Positions 1-7,745 of a stretch of 64,000 nt of DNA are shown here, one piece after another. Under the pieces are notes generated by a model. The model was not told where the DNA came from, did no database searches, and saw nothing but the letters and a program-made list of their open reading frames with translations. Position 1 is the first letter of the stretch. Each line of letters begins with the position of its first letter. The DNA comes from Algoriphagus mannitolivorans DSM 15301 (GTDB lineage Bacteria > Bacteroidota > Bacteroidia > Cytophagales > Cyclobacteriaceae), in contig NZ_AUBV01000005.1 of NCBI RefSeq assembly GCF_000429425.1, positions 1-64,000 of the forward strand, in the 5' to 3' direction. The position numbers and the translations under genes are program-made.

Positions 1-38
1 TGGCATAGCTGAGCAGTACTAATTGCCCGAAAGCTTGC
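1..38 (+). rRNA. 23S ribosomal RNA, 3' end (partial)
   Basis: The first bases end in a GAGCAGTACTAATTGCCCG-type stretch, which matches the conserved 3' terminal segment of bacterial 23S rRNA (GGTACTAAT followed by a short closing stem). The gene enters from outside the window, so only its tip is visible, and its exact end is estimated. It is followed after about 130 bases by 5S rRNA, the usual order of an rrn operon. Confidence 0.8.
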
Positions 39-74
39 CTACCGTTTGTTACAGTTTCTACGAGATATGTTAAA

Positions 75-117
75 AGACCGGAGACGGAAGTCAGAAGACT
101 GAAGCTCCAAGTCAGAA
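75..117. repeat. Dispersed intergenic repeat words (AGACCGGAGAC / GTCAGAAGAC)
   Basis: The 23S-5S spacer holds AGACCGGAGAC at 75-85 and GTCAGAAGAC at 90-99. The same two words recur, fused and in reverse orientation, at 33438-33454 beside another non-coding stretch. Such word-like spacer repeats look non-coding; no function is visible. Confidence 0.45.
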
Positions 118-168
118 CACAAGATATTAGATGCAGGCTGATCACCGATCACTGCATACTTACAAATT

Positions 169-275
169 AGGCGGCCTAGCGCAGGGGTCCCACCTCTTCC
201 CATCCCGAACAGAGAAGTTAAGCCCTGCAGCGCCGATGGTACTGGGGTTACACCCGGGAGAGTAGGTCGCCGCCA
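169..275 (+). rRNA. rrf: 5S ribosomal RNA
   Basis: The segment carries the conserved 5S core (GTCCCACCT, CCATCCCGAAC, AGAAGTTAAG, GCGCCGATGGTACT, GGGAGAGTAGG). Its ends pair (GGCGGCCTA with TAGGTCGCC), giving the terminal helix and a length of about 107 bases. It follows the 23S end and is closed by a rho-independent terminator, so it is the last gene of this rrn operon. The boundary is accurate to a few bases. Confidence 0.95.
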
Positions 276-283
276 CATTATTC

Positions 284-318
284 AAGCCTCAGCTTTACAG
301 CTGGGGCTTTTGTGTTTT
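284..318 (+). terminator. rrn operon terminator
   Basis: An imperfect hairpin AAGCCTCAGCT / AGCTGGGGCTT with a 4-base loop is followed by a T-rich tail (TTTTGTGTTTT), immediately after the 5S gene. Confidence 0.85.
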
Positions 319-548
319 ATAACAAATAGCAAATAGCAATAGGCAAAAGGGAAGTACCAAAAGGCTAGAGACAAAAAGCAAGGTTCAAGAAGTGCTTTTA
401 GGTTTCCTACTGGGATTTTGTTTTTTAATCGTGTATTTAGCCTTTTTCAATTCTTGATTTTTTCATTTTTCCTAGTTTGCTTTTATCAATCCATAATTCC
501 GTTTCATTTTAGGGAATATTGTTGCAGTTTTGCACCAAATCATCACGG

Positions 549-1790
549 ATGTCTGTTTTATTTAAAAACCTCAGTTTTGTAGGTGGGGGTAAAATTAACT
601 CTCCTGCCAATTTCATCTTGGAAGGAAAATCTCTCCAACCAGCGCCTTCCGAAATTGACCTTGATAAGTTTGAAATTATTGACTGCAAAGGCTTTTTGGC
701 ATCGAAAGGCTGGATTGATCTAAGATGTGGATTAGGGGAGCCGGGACAAGAATACCGTGAAAGCATTGATTCTTTAGCTTCTTCCTTAACTGAATCTGGT
801 TTTGTAAAAGCGGTAATAATGCCGAATACTGAACCAGTTCTTCAATCAAAAAATGAGGTTGATTTTGTCCTAAATAAATCTAAAAAATTCCCTGTGGAAT
901 TTGAGGTCATGGGAGCTGTGACCAAGAATACATTAGGTGATGACCTGACGGAAATCTTGGATATGCATTTTCAATCCGGTGTCAGAATCTTTGGTGATGG
1001 TATTAAAACCCTTTCTAATTCTGATCGGTACATGAAGATTCTTCAATACCTTCAGAAATTTGACGGGGTGCTTTTTGACCATGCTTACGATCCACTTTTA
1101 GCTATTTTTGGCCAAATGCATGAAGGTGAAATTTCAACCAAATTAGGAATGAAAGGTATTCCTAGCCTGTCTGAATATGTGGCCATTCAAAGAAATCTTG
1201 AAATTATTCGCTATACAGGAGGGAAGGCTCATTTTCAGACGATTTCCACTGCTCAAGGCGTTGATTTAATTAGAAAGGCTAAAGCTGAAGGGCTTAACGT
1301 AACAGCAGATATTTCGATTTATCAATTGATATTTAAAGATTCCGATTTAGTTGACTTTGACCCCAATTATAAAGTTAAGCCTCCGTTTAGAGGAGGATCT
1401 GATAGGTCGGCTCTAATCGCAGGATTGAAAGATGGTACTATTGATGCCATTGTTTCAAACCACCAACCACAAGATTATGACTCTAAATTCGCAGAGTTCG
1501 ATTTAGCCTCTTTCGGGATGGCGGGTTTGCAGACTTTTTTGCCAGCTATGGCCATACTGTCAAAAGAATTGGGATGGGAATTGTTGATAGAAAAAATTAC
1601 TGATGGCCCTACAATGATTGTAGGCAGAACTCCTGAATCTTTCACCATTTGGAACCCTGAAGAAGGTTGGAGATTTGATGAAAAATCTAACAAGTCCCTT
1701 TCTTCTAACAACCCTTGGTTTGGACAAGAGCTAAATGGAAAGGTGAAATTCGTTGTGTATGAAGGAAATTTGATCCGAATAGATGAATAA
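549..1790 (+). CDS. Dihydroorotase-like protein, probably non-catalytic
   Basis: This 413-residue protein aligns along its length with type I dihydroorotases: GEPGQEYRES (64-73) matches the REPGxxxKE region, MPNTEP (91-96) the carbamoyl-aspartate loop, and ASFGMAGLQT (320-329) the conserved C-terminal segment. The metal site is damaged. The HxH after the first strand reads D57-L-R-C-G, the second ligand of the HIQHVS motif is T231, and the catalytic TDHAP reads S-N304-H-Q-P; only H178 remains clear. Known inactive homologues act as structural partners of aspartate carbamoyltransferase, which I infer as a possible role. The ATG at 549 is preferred over an upstream TTG. The next gene overlaps it by 8 bases. 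Confidence 0.8.
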   Translation: MSVLFKNLSFVGGGKINSPANFILEGKSLQPAPSEIDLDKFEIIDCKGFLASKGWIDLRCGLGEPGQEYRESIDSLASSLTESGFVKAVIMPNTEPVLQSKNEVDFVLNKSKKFPVEFEVMGAVTKNTLGDDLTEILDMHFQSGVRIFGDGIKTLSNSDRYMKILQYLQKFDGVLFDHAYDPLLAIFGQMHEGEISTKLGMKGIPSLSEYVAIQRNLEIIRYTGGKAHFQTISTAQGVDLIRKAKAEGLNVTADISIYQLIFKDSDLVDFDPNYKVKPPFRGGSDRSALIAGLKDGTIDAIVSNHQPQDYDSKFAEFDLASFGMAGLQTFLPAMAILSKELGWELLIEKITDGPTMIVGRTPESFTIWNPEEGWRFDEKSNKSLSSNNPWFGQELNGKVKFVVYEGNLIRIDE

Positions 1791-2295
1791 ATATCTGAAA
1801 ACTGCCTACCAATTTGGAATTTTGGGAGGGCTACTCAGTGTAATTTCCTTTTACATTCTTTCCTTTCTAAATCCTGATCCTAGTAACTTAAATCTTGTAT
1901 TTGGCTATTTAGTCATTCCTTTTGCTGTTTTTTTAGCTATCAAGTTCTTTAAAGAATACAATAACAACGGGTATTTATCCTTTGCTGAGGGAATGACAGT
2001 AGGCTTTGTGACTTATACACTAATAGGTATAATTTCCTGTCTAGGGATTTGGGTAATCCTGCTTTCCATGCCGGATTTTTTCGAAGTTATAAAAGCCTCC
2101 AAGCTTATGGTCTTAGAGGAAAATAAGGATGTTATTATTGATCAAGTAGGGCAAAACTCCTATCAGGTTACTCTTCAGAGTATCTCGGACCTTTCTCCTT
2201 GGAATGTGGCTCTGAATGATGGGATTTGGAAAATCATCCCGGGAATGTTTTTCAGCATTATTATTTCTATTATTTTAAGGAAAAATCAAACGTAA
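1783..2295 (+). CDS. DUF4199-type membrane protein
   Basis: This 170-residue protein has about four hydrophobic helices (roughly 10-30, 38-56, 70-95 and 150-166). A polar loop of about 45 residues sits between the third and fourth. The size, the layout and the FxFAEGMTVGF-like segment after the second helix fit the DUF4199 family, common in Bacteroidota and without an assigned function. It overlaps the preceding gene by 8 bases (ATGAATAA) and lies 5 bases before a second protein of the same design, so the pair looks like a tandem duplication in one operon with the dihydroorotase-like gene and the glycosyltransferases. Family assignment is by recall, not search. Confidence 0.75.
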   Translation: MNKYLKTAYQFGILGGLLSVISFYILSFLNPDPSNLNLVFGYLVIPFAVFLAIKFFKEYNNNGYLSFAEGMTVGFVTYTLIGIISCLGIWVILLSMPDFFEVIKASKLMVLEENKDVIIDQVGQNSYQVTLQSISDLSPWNVALNDGIWKIIPGMFFSIIISIILRKNQT

Positions 2296-2300
2296 ATTTT

Positions 2301-2852
2301 ATGGAAGAGCAAGTACAATCACCTTTTCAGGCTGCTGTTAAGCCAGGGCTTACCATAGGTCTAGTTGCTTTAGCAATCACCTATGTAGCCTATTTCATTG
2401 ACTCCACACTTTTGGCTTCCGGTTGGTTTGGGCTGGTCGCAATAGTCATCTTCTTTGTTTTGATTATCTATTTTGGAAGACAATATAGAACTGAACTCGG
2501 TGGGTTTATGACTTTCGGAACTGCATTTAATTTCAGTTTCATCACCATGATTATCTCAGGCTTGGTTTCCTTGGTAGGGCAGATTTTGCTTTATCAGGTG
2601 ATTGATCCGGATTTACCGCAAGTTTTGGCCGACCTGACTTTTGAGAATAGCTTGAGTATGATGGAAAAATTCGGAGCCAATCCGGATTCCTTAAGTCCAG
2701 CTCAGCTTGAAGAAATTCGTGAAAGCTCTTCTTCCAACTTTACTTTGGCCGGTCAATTGAAAGGCTTTGGCTTTGGATTGATTGCATATGCCATAATTGC
2801 ATTAATTTTGGGAGCTGTTCTAAAAAAACGCGATAAATCCCTCGATTATTAA
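2301..2852 (+). CDS. DUF4199-type membrane protein, second copy
   Basis: This 183-residue inner-membrane protein has four predicted helices and a long polar loop before the last, the same plan as its upstream neighbour, with weak sequence identity. GGFMTFGTAFNFSF corresponds to the SFAEGMTVGF segment of the first copy. The loop is rich in acidic and serine residues. The ATG at 2301 is chosen because the longer reading frame upstream lies inside the previous gene. The protein ends 3 bases before a glycosyltransferase start, so it probably shares its transcript and may act in the same envelope-building process; that role is inference. Confidence 0.75.
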   Translation: MEEQVQSPFQAAVKPGLTIGLVALAITYVAYFIDSTLLASGWFGLVAIVIFFVLIIYFGRQYRTELGGFMTFGTAFNFSFITMIISGLVSLVGQILLYQVIDPDLPQVLADLTFENSLSMMEKFGANPDSLSPAQLEEIRESSSSNFTLAGQLKGFGFGLIAYAIIALILGAVLKKRDKSLDY

Positions 2853-2855
2853 TTC

Positions 2856-3815
2856 ATGATTCAAATCTCTGTCGTAATCCCAGTTTTTAACGAAGAAGAA
2901 TCTTTGCCGGAATTAACTCATTGGATCAGCCGTGTGATGGATACACACGGCTTTTCTTATGAAATAATTTTAATCAACGATGGTAGTACTGACCGTTCTT
3001 GGGAGGTTTTGCAGGAATTGTCTCTTCGAAATAATCGGATCAAAGGACTTAATTTTACGAGAAACTACGGTAAATCGGCTGCTTTGGACGCTGGGTTTAA
3101 ACGAGCACAAGGGGAAGTAGTCATAACCATGGACGCGGATCTTCAGGATAGCCCTGATGAGATCCCAGATCTCTATAAAATGGTCAAAGATGGTTTGGAT
3201 GTGGTCTCTGGCTGGAAAAAAGAGCGCCATGACCCTATTTCCAAAACCATTCCTTCAAAGTTTTTCAATGGGGTGACTCGCTGGATATCCGGAATTCAGC
3301 TCCATGATTTTAACTGTGGTCTAAAAGCATATCGAAATAAGGTAGTAAAAAATATTACCGTCTACGGAGAAATGCATCGCTATATCCCGCTATTGGCAAA
3401 GTGGAGTGGATTTCCCAAAATTGGCGAAAAAGTAGTCCAACATCAGGCCAGGAAGTATGGTTACTCCAAATTCGGCTTAGAACGCTTTTTAAATGGTTTT
3501 TTAGACCTGATCACCGTGTCCTTCGTCCATAAGTACAAAAAGAAGCCTATGCACTTCTTTGGTCTTTTAGGGACGTTTTCCTTTATGACAGGATTCCTGA
3601 TTACCCTTTGGCTGATTTTTGATAAAATCTATTCCCTGAGGAATGGAATGAAAGTCCGTGAAATAGTAGATCAACCTTTGTTTTTTCTCGCGCTAGTGGC
3701 GCTGATCATCGGTGTTCAGTTGTTTGTGACGGGCTTTATTGCAGAACTGATGACATCCAGTCAATCCAAAGAGGCTGAATACAAAATCGACGAAGAGATC
3801 AATTTCGATTTCTGA
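2856..3815 (+). CDS. Family 2 glycosyltransferase, polyprenyl-phosphate sugar type (GtrB/DPM1-like)
   Basis: This 319-residue protein starts with the GT-A nucleotide-binding segment VVIPVFNEEES (6-16), followed by NDGSTD (41-46) and the metal-binding D93-A-D95-L-Q-D98. Two C-terminal transmembrane helices (about 235-257 and 275-300) anchor it. This is the arrangement of GtrB, ArnC and dolichyl-phosphate-mannose-synthase-like enzymes, which move a sugar from a nucleotide donor to undecaprenyl phosphate on the cytoplasmic face. The donor cannot be told. Its stop overlaps the start of the next glycosyltransferase by one base (TGATG), so the two are translationally coupled. Confidence 0.88.
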   Translation: MIQISVVIPVFNEEESLPELTHWISRVMDTHGFSYEIILINDGSTDRSWEVLQELSLRNNRIKGLNFTRNYGKSAALDAGFKRAQGEVVITMDADLQDSPDEIPDLYKMVKDGLDVVSGWKKERHDPISKTIPSKFFNGVTRWISGIQLHDFNCGLKAYRNKVVKNITVYGEMHRYIPLLAKWSGFPKIGEKVVQHQARKYGYSKFGLERFLNGFLDLITVSFVHKYKKKPMHFFGLLGTFSFMTGFLITLWLIFDKIYSLRNGMKVREIVDQPLFFLALVALIIGVQLFVTGFIAELMTSSQSKEAEYKIDEEINFDF

Positions 3816-4777
3816 TGTTTTTTTCCATTATCATCCCGGTTTACAATCGCCCTCAGGAATTAGAGGAATTGTTGGAATCCATTGCCTTGCAAAGCTTCAG
3901 GGATTTTGAAGTGATAGTGGTGGAAGACGGTTCTTCTGTTACGGCTGAAGAAGTGGTGTCACGCTTCGCTCCTAAAATTGAGCTTCAGTATTTTTATCAA
4001 GAAAATACTGGTCAGGGATTCGCAAGAAACTTTGGAATGCGTCAAGCCAAAGGTGAATTTTTTGTGATCTTGGATTCAGACGTTTTACTTCCAAAGGAAT
4101 ATCTCAAGATAGTTTATGAAGGGATTTTTAGCAGAAAACTGGATGCCTTTGGAGGGCCTGATGCAGCAGACTCTGACTTTTCAGACCTCCAAAAGGCTAT
4201 GGATTTTGCCATGACTTCCTTTTGGACAACAGGAGGGATTCGCGGTAAGCTAAAAGATCCTTCAAAATATCAGGCCAGAGGATACAACATGGGCGTTTCT
4301 AAAGATGTGTTTTTGGCTACTCAAGGCTTTGTGGACCCCAATCAAGGAGAAGACATCGAATGGAGTATACGAATCAAAAAATCTGGGTTTAACCTTGAAC
4401 TGATCCAAGAAGCTTTTGTCTATCACAAGCGTAAAAATACTCTAGTAAGCTTCGCTAAACAGGCCTTTTCCTTTGGGAGAAATCGGGTAAATGTCTCTAG
4501 ATTTCATCCTGAGGCCATCAAATTGGTTCATTGGATGCCTTCGTGTTTTTTAGTCTTTATCCTCTCCTTGCCAGTGTTTGCTTTGGGCTATCCTTTTCTT
4601 TTCAAGGTTCAATTAGCTTTTTTGGCGTCTTGGATTTTAGCAGTGATATTTAGTGCTTTCTCTCGATACAAGTCTATGCAAGTTGTGTTTTTAAGCCTTT
4701 TGGCCTCCATCACTCAGCTTTTATCTTATGGACTTGGCCTGATTTACGAATGGCTTAGAAAAATATTTAGAGGTTAA
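3815..4777 (+). CDS. Family 2 glycosyltransferase, membrane-anchored
   Basis: This 320-residue GT-A protein has SIIIPVYNRPQEL at 4-16, VEDGSS near 37-41, the DXD equivalent D87-S-D89 and a later GEDIEWSIR segment with the acidic residues expected near the catalytic base. The C-terminal 80 residues are hydrophobic (two or three helices) and place it at the inner membrane. It would add a sugar to a lipid-linked or surface glycan, acceptor unknown. It is coupled to the preceding glycosyltransferase by a one-base overlap. Its stop interlocks tail-to-tail with the methyltransferase on the other strand (4774-4777), leaving no room for a separate terminator. Confidence 0.87.
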   Translation: MFFSIIIPVYNRPQELEELLESIALQSFRDFEVIVVEDGSSVTAEEVVSRFAPKIELQYFYQENTGQGFARNFGMRQAKGEFFVILDSDVLLPKEYLKIVYEGIFSRKLDAFGGPDAADSDFSDLQKAMDFAMTSFWTTGGIRGKLKDPSKYQARGYNMGVSKDVFLATQGFVDPNQGEDIEWSIRIKKSGFNLELIQEAFVYHKRKNTLVSFAKQAFSFGRNRVNVSRFHPEAIKLVHWMPSCFLVFILSLPVFALGYPFLFKVQLAFLASWILAVIFSAFSRYKSMQVVFLSLLASITQLLSYGLGLIYEWLRKIFRG

Positions 4778-5538
4778 ATTCCCTTTTTGCACACGAAAAT
4801 AATTTCATCGGGTGCCAAGGCATATCGTTTTACTTTTTCTTCAGGAAGATCTTTGACAAATCTATTTTCCTCAATTTGAAGTCCAGATTTTCTCAGCCTT
4901 TCGGCATAATCCTTTCCGAATTTGCGCACATGATCTCTTTGTCCGAAAATTCTTTCTCTTTCGGCAGGATCAGTGATACTTTTGTCTTCAAGCGTTTTTT
5001 CCAAATTATACACTGGGGACTGAAGGATGCCCCAGCCTCCCGGTTTTAGGACTCGATTGAACTCCGAGCAGGCCAGAATATCGTCCTCAACATGTTCCAG
5101 CACGTGGTTGCAAAAGACCACATCGAAGGTGTTTTCTGGAAATGGAATAGAGTGGATATCCATTTTCACTTTTGCTAAAGGAGATTCAATATCAGCTGTG
5201 ATATAATCCAGATTAGACAAGTCTTCAAATCGACCAATAAAACAATGTTCCGGAGCCACATGAAGGACCTTCAGGTCTTGAGTGAAGAAGTTTGTCTTTT
5301 CCTTCAAAAATAGCCACATCAGTCTATGCCTCTCCAAAGCCAAACAATTTGGACAAAGTGCATTTTCTCTGGCAATCCTGCCATATGGAAGAAATTTCTT
5401 GTATTGCTTAGAACAGACTGGACACTCTACTTCATTTCCTTGATTAATTAGCGCGAATCCCTTCATGACCAAAGGGCTGACTTGTTGCAATACAGGTCTT
5501 GGAATATAGCGGATTATTAAGCTGATGAGTTTCTTCAT
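4774..5538 (-). CDS. Class I SAM-dependent methyltransferase with N-terminal zinc ribbon
   Basis: This 254-residue protein has an N-terminal four-cysteine knuckle (C39, C42, C62, C65 in ECPVC and CPNC contexts). A Methyltransf_11-like domain follows: VLHVAPE as the SAM-binding loop, VFCNHVLEHV as motif II, and RVLKPGGWG as motif III. Proteins of this layout are often encoded near glycan genes, and here two glycosyltransferases converge on it, so a sugar or glycolipid substrate is plausible but unproven. ATG 5538 is preferred to a TTG 18 bases upstream because MKKLISLIIR is a natural N-terminus. Confidence 0.82.
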   Translation of the reverse strand: MKKLISLIIRYIPRPVLQQVSPLVMKGFALINQGNEVECPVCSKQYKKFLPYGRIARENALCPNCLALERHRLMWLFLKEKTNFFTQDLKVLHVAPEHCFIGRFEDLSNLDYITADIESPLAKVKMDIHSIPFPENTFDVVFCNHVLEHVEDDILACSEFNRVLKPGGWGILQSPVYNLEKTLEDKSITDPAERERIFGQRDHVRKFGKDYAERLRKSGLQIEENRFVKDLPEEKVKRYALAPDEIIFVCKKGI

Positions 5539-5636
5539 GGCGATTTCAGCCTGCAAGATAAGGAATCAAATCCTGATCACTGAAATCCAATACGAATCGA
5601 ATCTTTGAAAAATCGTGACTCTTGAAATTTATGATC

Positions 5637-5661
5637 AAAAAAAAGGCGGTTAAATACCGCC
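5637..5661 (-). terminator. Terminator overlapping the stop codon of the coiled-coil protein gene
   Basis: On the minus strand, GGCGGT / ACCGCC with a 5-base loop is followed by a run of T (the A run at 5637-5644). The TAA stop at 5650-5652 falls inside the hairpin, so the last codons are part of the terminator stem. Confidence 0.8.
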
Positions 5662-6021
5662 TTCATTTTCTTTAATATAAGCTTCCAGTTTTTCAATTTT
5701 CTTTTCCAGTTTTTCAATCGCCTTTACTTTTCCGTTGATCTTATTGGTGATTTTTTCAACGTCATTCGGGGAGAGTTTGCCTGCATTGTTATCTTTTTCA
5801 AATTTGGTTCTCATTTTTTCTAGTTTCCCCTGCTCTTTTAGGAGCTTTTCCAATGATTTTCCCAAATCAATTTTTGCTTTCTGAAGCTTTTGGGTGTTTT
5901 TCATTGCTGCCTTTTGCTCCTTTGTAAGTTCTGAAGTCTGAGCTGAGGAGGTTAAGGGCATGCCCACAAACCCAAGGAATATTAAGCTTGCGATAAAGAA
6001 GATTCTTTTCAAATTGTTCAT
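5650..6021 (-). CDS. Small exported coiled-coil protein
   Basis: This 123-residue protein has a signal peptide (KRIFFIASLIFLG... ending SSAQ near residue 28). A mature part made almost wholly of charged heptad-like helix follows (Lys, Glu and Leu rich, about 35-120), with the repeated words KLEKLEKKIEKLE near the end. It is probably a periplasmic coiled coil. I do not recognise a named family. It stands alone, with its own terminator overlapping the stop codon, and the neighbours suggest no specific function. Confidence 0.7.
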   Translation of the reverse strand: MNNLKRIFFIASLIFLGFVGMPLTSSAQTSELTKEQKAAMKNTQKLQKAKIDLGKSLEKLLKEQGKLEKMRTKFEKDNNAGKLSPNDVEKITNKINGKVKAIEKLEKKIEKLEAYIKENEGGI

Positions 6022-6110
6022 TGGTAATAAGTTTTTGTTTTAGAAATATAGTCAAATAGACTATTTAAAATTGGTGATTTTTCACTGCTTGTCAGATGAA
6101 TAAAATCATG

Positions 6111-6272
6111 TTAATCTTTTTGTTTAGGAGACCTGCCTGCTTTTTTTAAGGCTTCGTTTATGATCCATTCCAATTGACCATTAGTGCTTCTAAACTCGTC
6201 AGCGGCCCATTTTTCCAAAGCTTTTAAGGTCTCTTCTTCCAGTCTCAATGCAAAGGCTTTTTTCTTACTCAT
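6111..6272 (-). CDS. Short ribbon-helix-helix (Arc-like) DNA-binding protein
   Basis: This 53-residue ORF reads MSKKKAFALRLEEETLKALE, then KWAADEFRSTNGQLEWIINE and a basic tail. A short beta segment (KKAFALRL) followed by two helices is the ribbon-helix-helix plan of Arc/MetJ-type dimeric repressors, and FALRLEEETLKALEKWA is very typical. It is the last gene of a minus-strand operon and overlaps the stop of the membrane protein gene by 8 bases, so it is probably translated by coupling. SPFH genes in Bacteroidota are often accompanied by such an Arc-type partner, as I recall. Target DNA is unknown; autoregulation is a reasonable guess. Confidence 0.8.
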   Translation of the reverse strand: MSKKKAFALRLEEETLKALEKWAADEFRSTNGQLEWIINEALKKAGRSPKQKD

Positions 6273-6768
6273 AAAAGTCCTCCTCTCGCCAATTATCGAT
6301 GAAAGTCTTCAGTTCTTTGGCTTTTTGAGTTCCGAGCATAATCTTCTTCTTTTCACCTGTATCAATCAAAAGTCCCTGATCACCTAGGACACTGTAAGCT
6401 TTGGTGGTGCTGTTGCCTTTCAGTCCCCAGCCTCCATAGTCTGAAATGGGGCTATAGGTAATAACCTCTATGCTTTTCACGTCATTTTTCTGGATGGATT
6501 TCCATTTGGAAAAAAAAGGGACATAGCGGTATTTGATGGTACTGGAGTCAATTCTAGTTTCTAGCTTAATCCACATCAGAAACATGAAAATTGAGCCCAT
6601 GATCAAAAAAATCATGGGGATTACCCAGATGGCTTCTTGAGAATCAGGTTTCGACGTCCAAATAACCGTCCCCACGACGATCAACATGGGGAGCTCAATG
6701 ATTAATATTAAATACATGAGCCAGGTTCCACGGTAAGTTTGGACTTCCTTGAAAATCATATTTGCCAT
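6265..6768 (-). CDS. Two-helix membrane protein with PH-like C-terminal domain
   Basis: This 167-residue protein has two transmembrane helices near the N-terminus (about 17-38 and 48-66). A soluble beta-rich part (70-160) follows, ending in a helix (AKELKTFIDNW). The strand pattern (IKYRYVPFFSKWKSI, VKSIEVITYSP, GLLIDTGEKKKIMLGT) resembles bacterial PH-like or YdbT/YcxB-like domains. It lies between the SPFH gene (11 bases upstream) and the ribbon-helix-helix gene, which it overlaps. I infer a membrane-associated partner of the SPFH protein; no enzymatic motif is visible. Confidence 0.7.
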   Translation of the reverse strand: MANMIFKEVQTYRGTWLMYLILIIELPMLIVVGTVIWTSKPDSQEAIWVIPMIFLIMGSIFMFLMWIKLETRIDSSTIKYRYVPFFSKWKSIQKNDVKSIEVITYSPISDYGGWGLKGNSTTKAYSVLGDQGLLIDTGEKKKIMLGTQKAKELKTFIDNWREEDFYE

Positions 6769-6779
6769 TGTTCTAATTT

Positions 6780-7628
6780 TTATTGGTGAAGAGTTCCCAC
6801 ATTCAGGACTGGACTTGCACTTTTATCAGAGCATAACACCACCATCAAATTGGAAACCATTGTTGCCTTTTTTTCTTCGTCAAATTCGATGATATCTTTC
6901 ATTTTCAGATCTTCCAGGGCCATTTCTACCATCCCGACAGCACCTTCTACGATCTTCTGTCTGGCAGCTACGATCGCTGTAGCTTGCTGGCGCTGAAGCA
7001 TGGCAGAAGCAATTTCGGAGGCATAGGCTAGGTGGGAAATTCTTGCTTCGATGACTTTGATTCCGGCATGATTAAGTCTATCGATGATTTCAGCTTCTAG
7101 GGAATGGTTTACTTCTTCGACGCCGGATCTTAGGGTAACTTCTGCTTCCTCATCTTCGAAGTTGTCATAAGGGTAGAGTCCTGCCATTTTTCGTACGGCA
7201 GCATCAGTTTGTAAGTGCACAAAATTCTCATAATCTTCTACCTCGAACGTAGCTTTGAAGGTATTTTCTACTTGCCAAACCACAATAGTGCCGACCATTA
7301 CTGGGTTGCCTATTTTATCATTGACTTTTAAAGGTTTGTTTTCAAAGTTGCGGACTCGAAGTGAAATTTTCTTTTTGGTCATGAATGGATTGACCCAAAA
7401 GAATCCATTGGCCTTGACTGTGCCTTTGTAATCACCAAACAGGAGAAGTACCATTGCCTTGTTAGGTTCGACAATGAAATAACCCGGAATTAGAAGGATG
7501 AATATGAATATAGATGCAATTCCTGGGATCACCAGTCCATTAGCCAAGGTGTAAACGGCAGCTACAATGACCGCTAAATGCATAACTAATATGGCATAGC
7601 CTGAGGTGGGTTTGGTTATTTTTTCCAT
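6780..7628 (-). CDS. SPFH/Band 7 domain membrane protein
   Basis: This 282-residue protein has two hydrophobic N-terminal segments (about 10-50, including IPGIASIFIFILLIPGYFI). The band 7 domain follows: VEPNKAMVLLLFGDYKGTV, then VWQVENTFKATFEVEDYENFV with the Ala-rich SEIASAMLQRQQATAIVAA helix near 210-235. Members form oligomeric scaffolds in membranes. It is the first gene of a three-gene minus-strand operon with a membrane PH-like protein and an Arc-type regulator. The domain is clear; the cellular role in this phylum is not. Confidence 0.9.
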   Translation of the reverse strand: MEKITKPTSGYAILVMHLAVIVAAVYTLANGLVIPGIASIFIFILLIPGYFIVEPNKAMVLLLFGDYKGTVKANGFFWVNPFMTKKKISLRVRNFENKPLKVNDKIGNPVMVGTIVVWQVENTFKATFEVEDYENFVHLQTDAAVRKMAGLYPYDNFEDEEAEVTLRSGVEEVNHSLEAEIIDRLNHAGIKVIEARISHLAYASEIASAMLQRQQATAIVAARQKIVEGAVGMVEMALEDLKMKDIIEFDEEKKATMVSNLMVVLCSDKSASPVLNVGTLHQ

Positions 7629-7697
7629 TTCAATATGATGTTATAATGATATCACATTAATATACGTCATCATGGATTAACTTGTTGCCGTTTGGAC

Positions 7698-7728
7698 AAA
7701 AAAAATCCTCCGAGGCTTTCGGAGGATT
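7698..7728 (-). terminator. ftsY terminator
   Basis: A 10-11 bp stem (AATCCTCCGAG / CGGAGGATT) with a short loop is followed on the minus strand by a run of eight T. It lies just after the ftsY stop. Confidence 0.85.
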
Positions 7729-7745
7729 GTCTTAATCAGGTGATT

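Noticed and set aside
39-278. 79-codon minus-strand ORF across the 23S-5S spacer and 5S gene
   Set aside because: It lies opposite the 5S rRNA and spacer; the protein is the complement of structural RNA.
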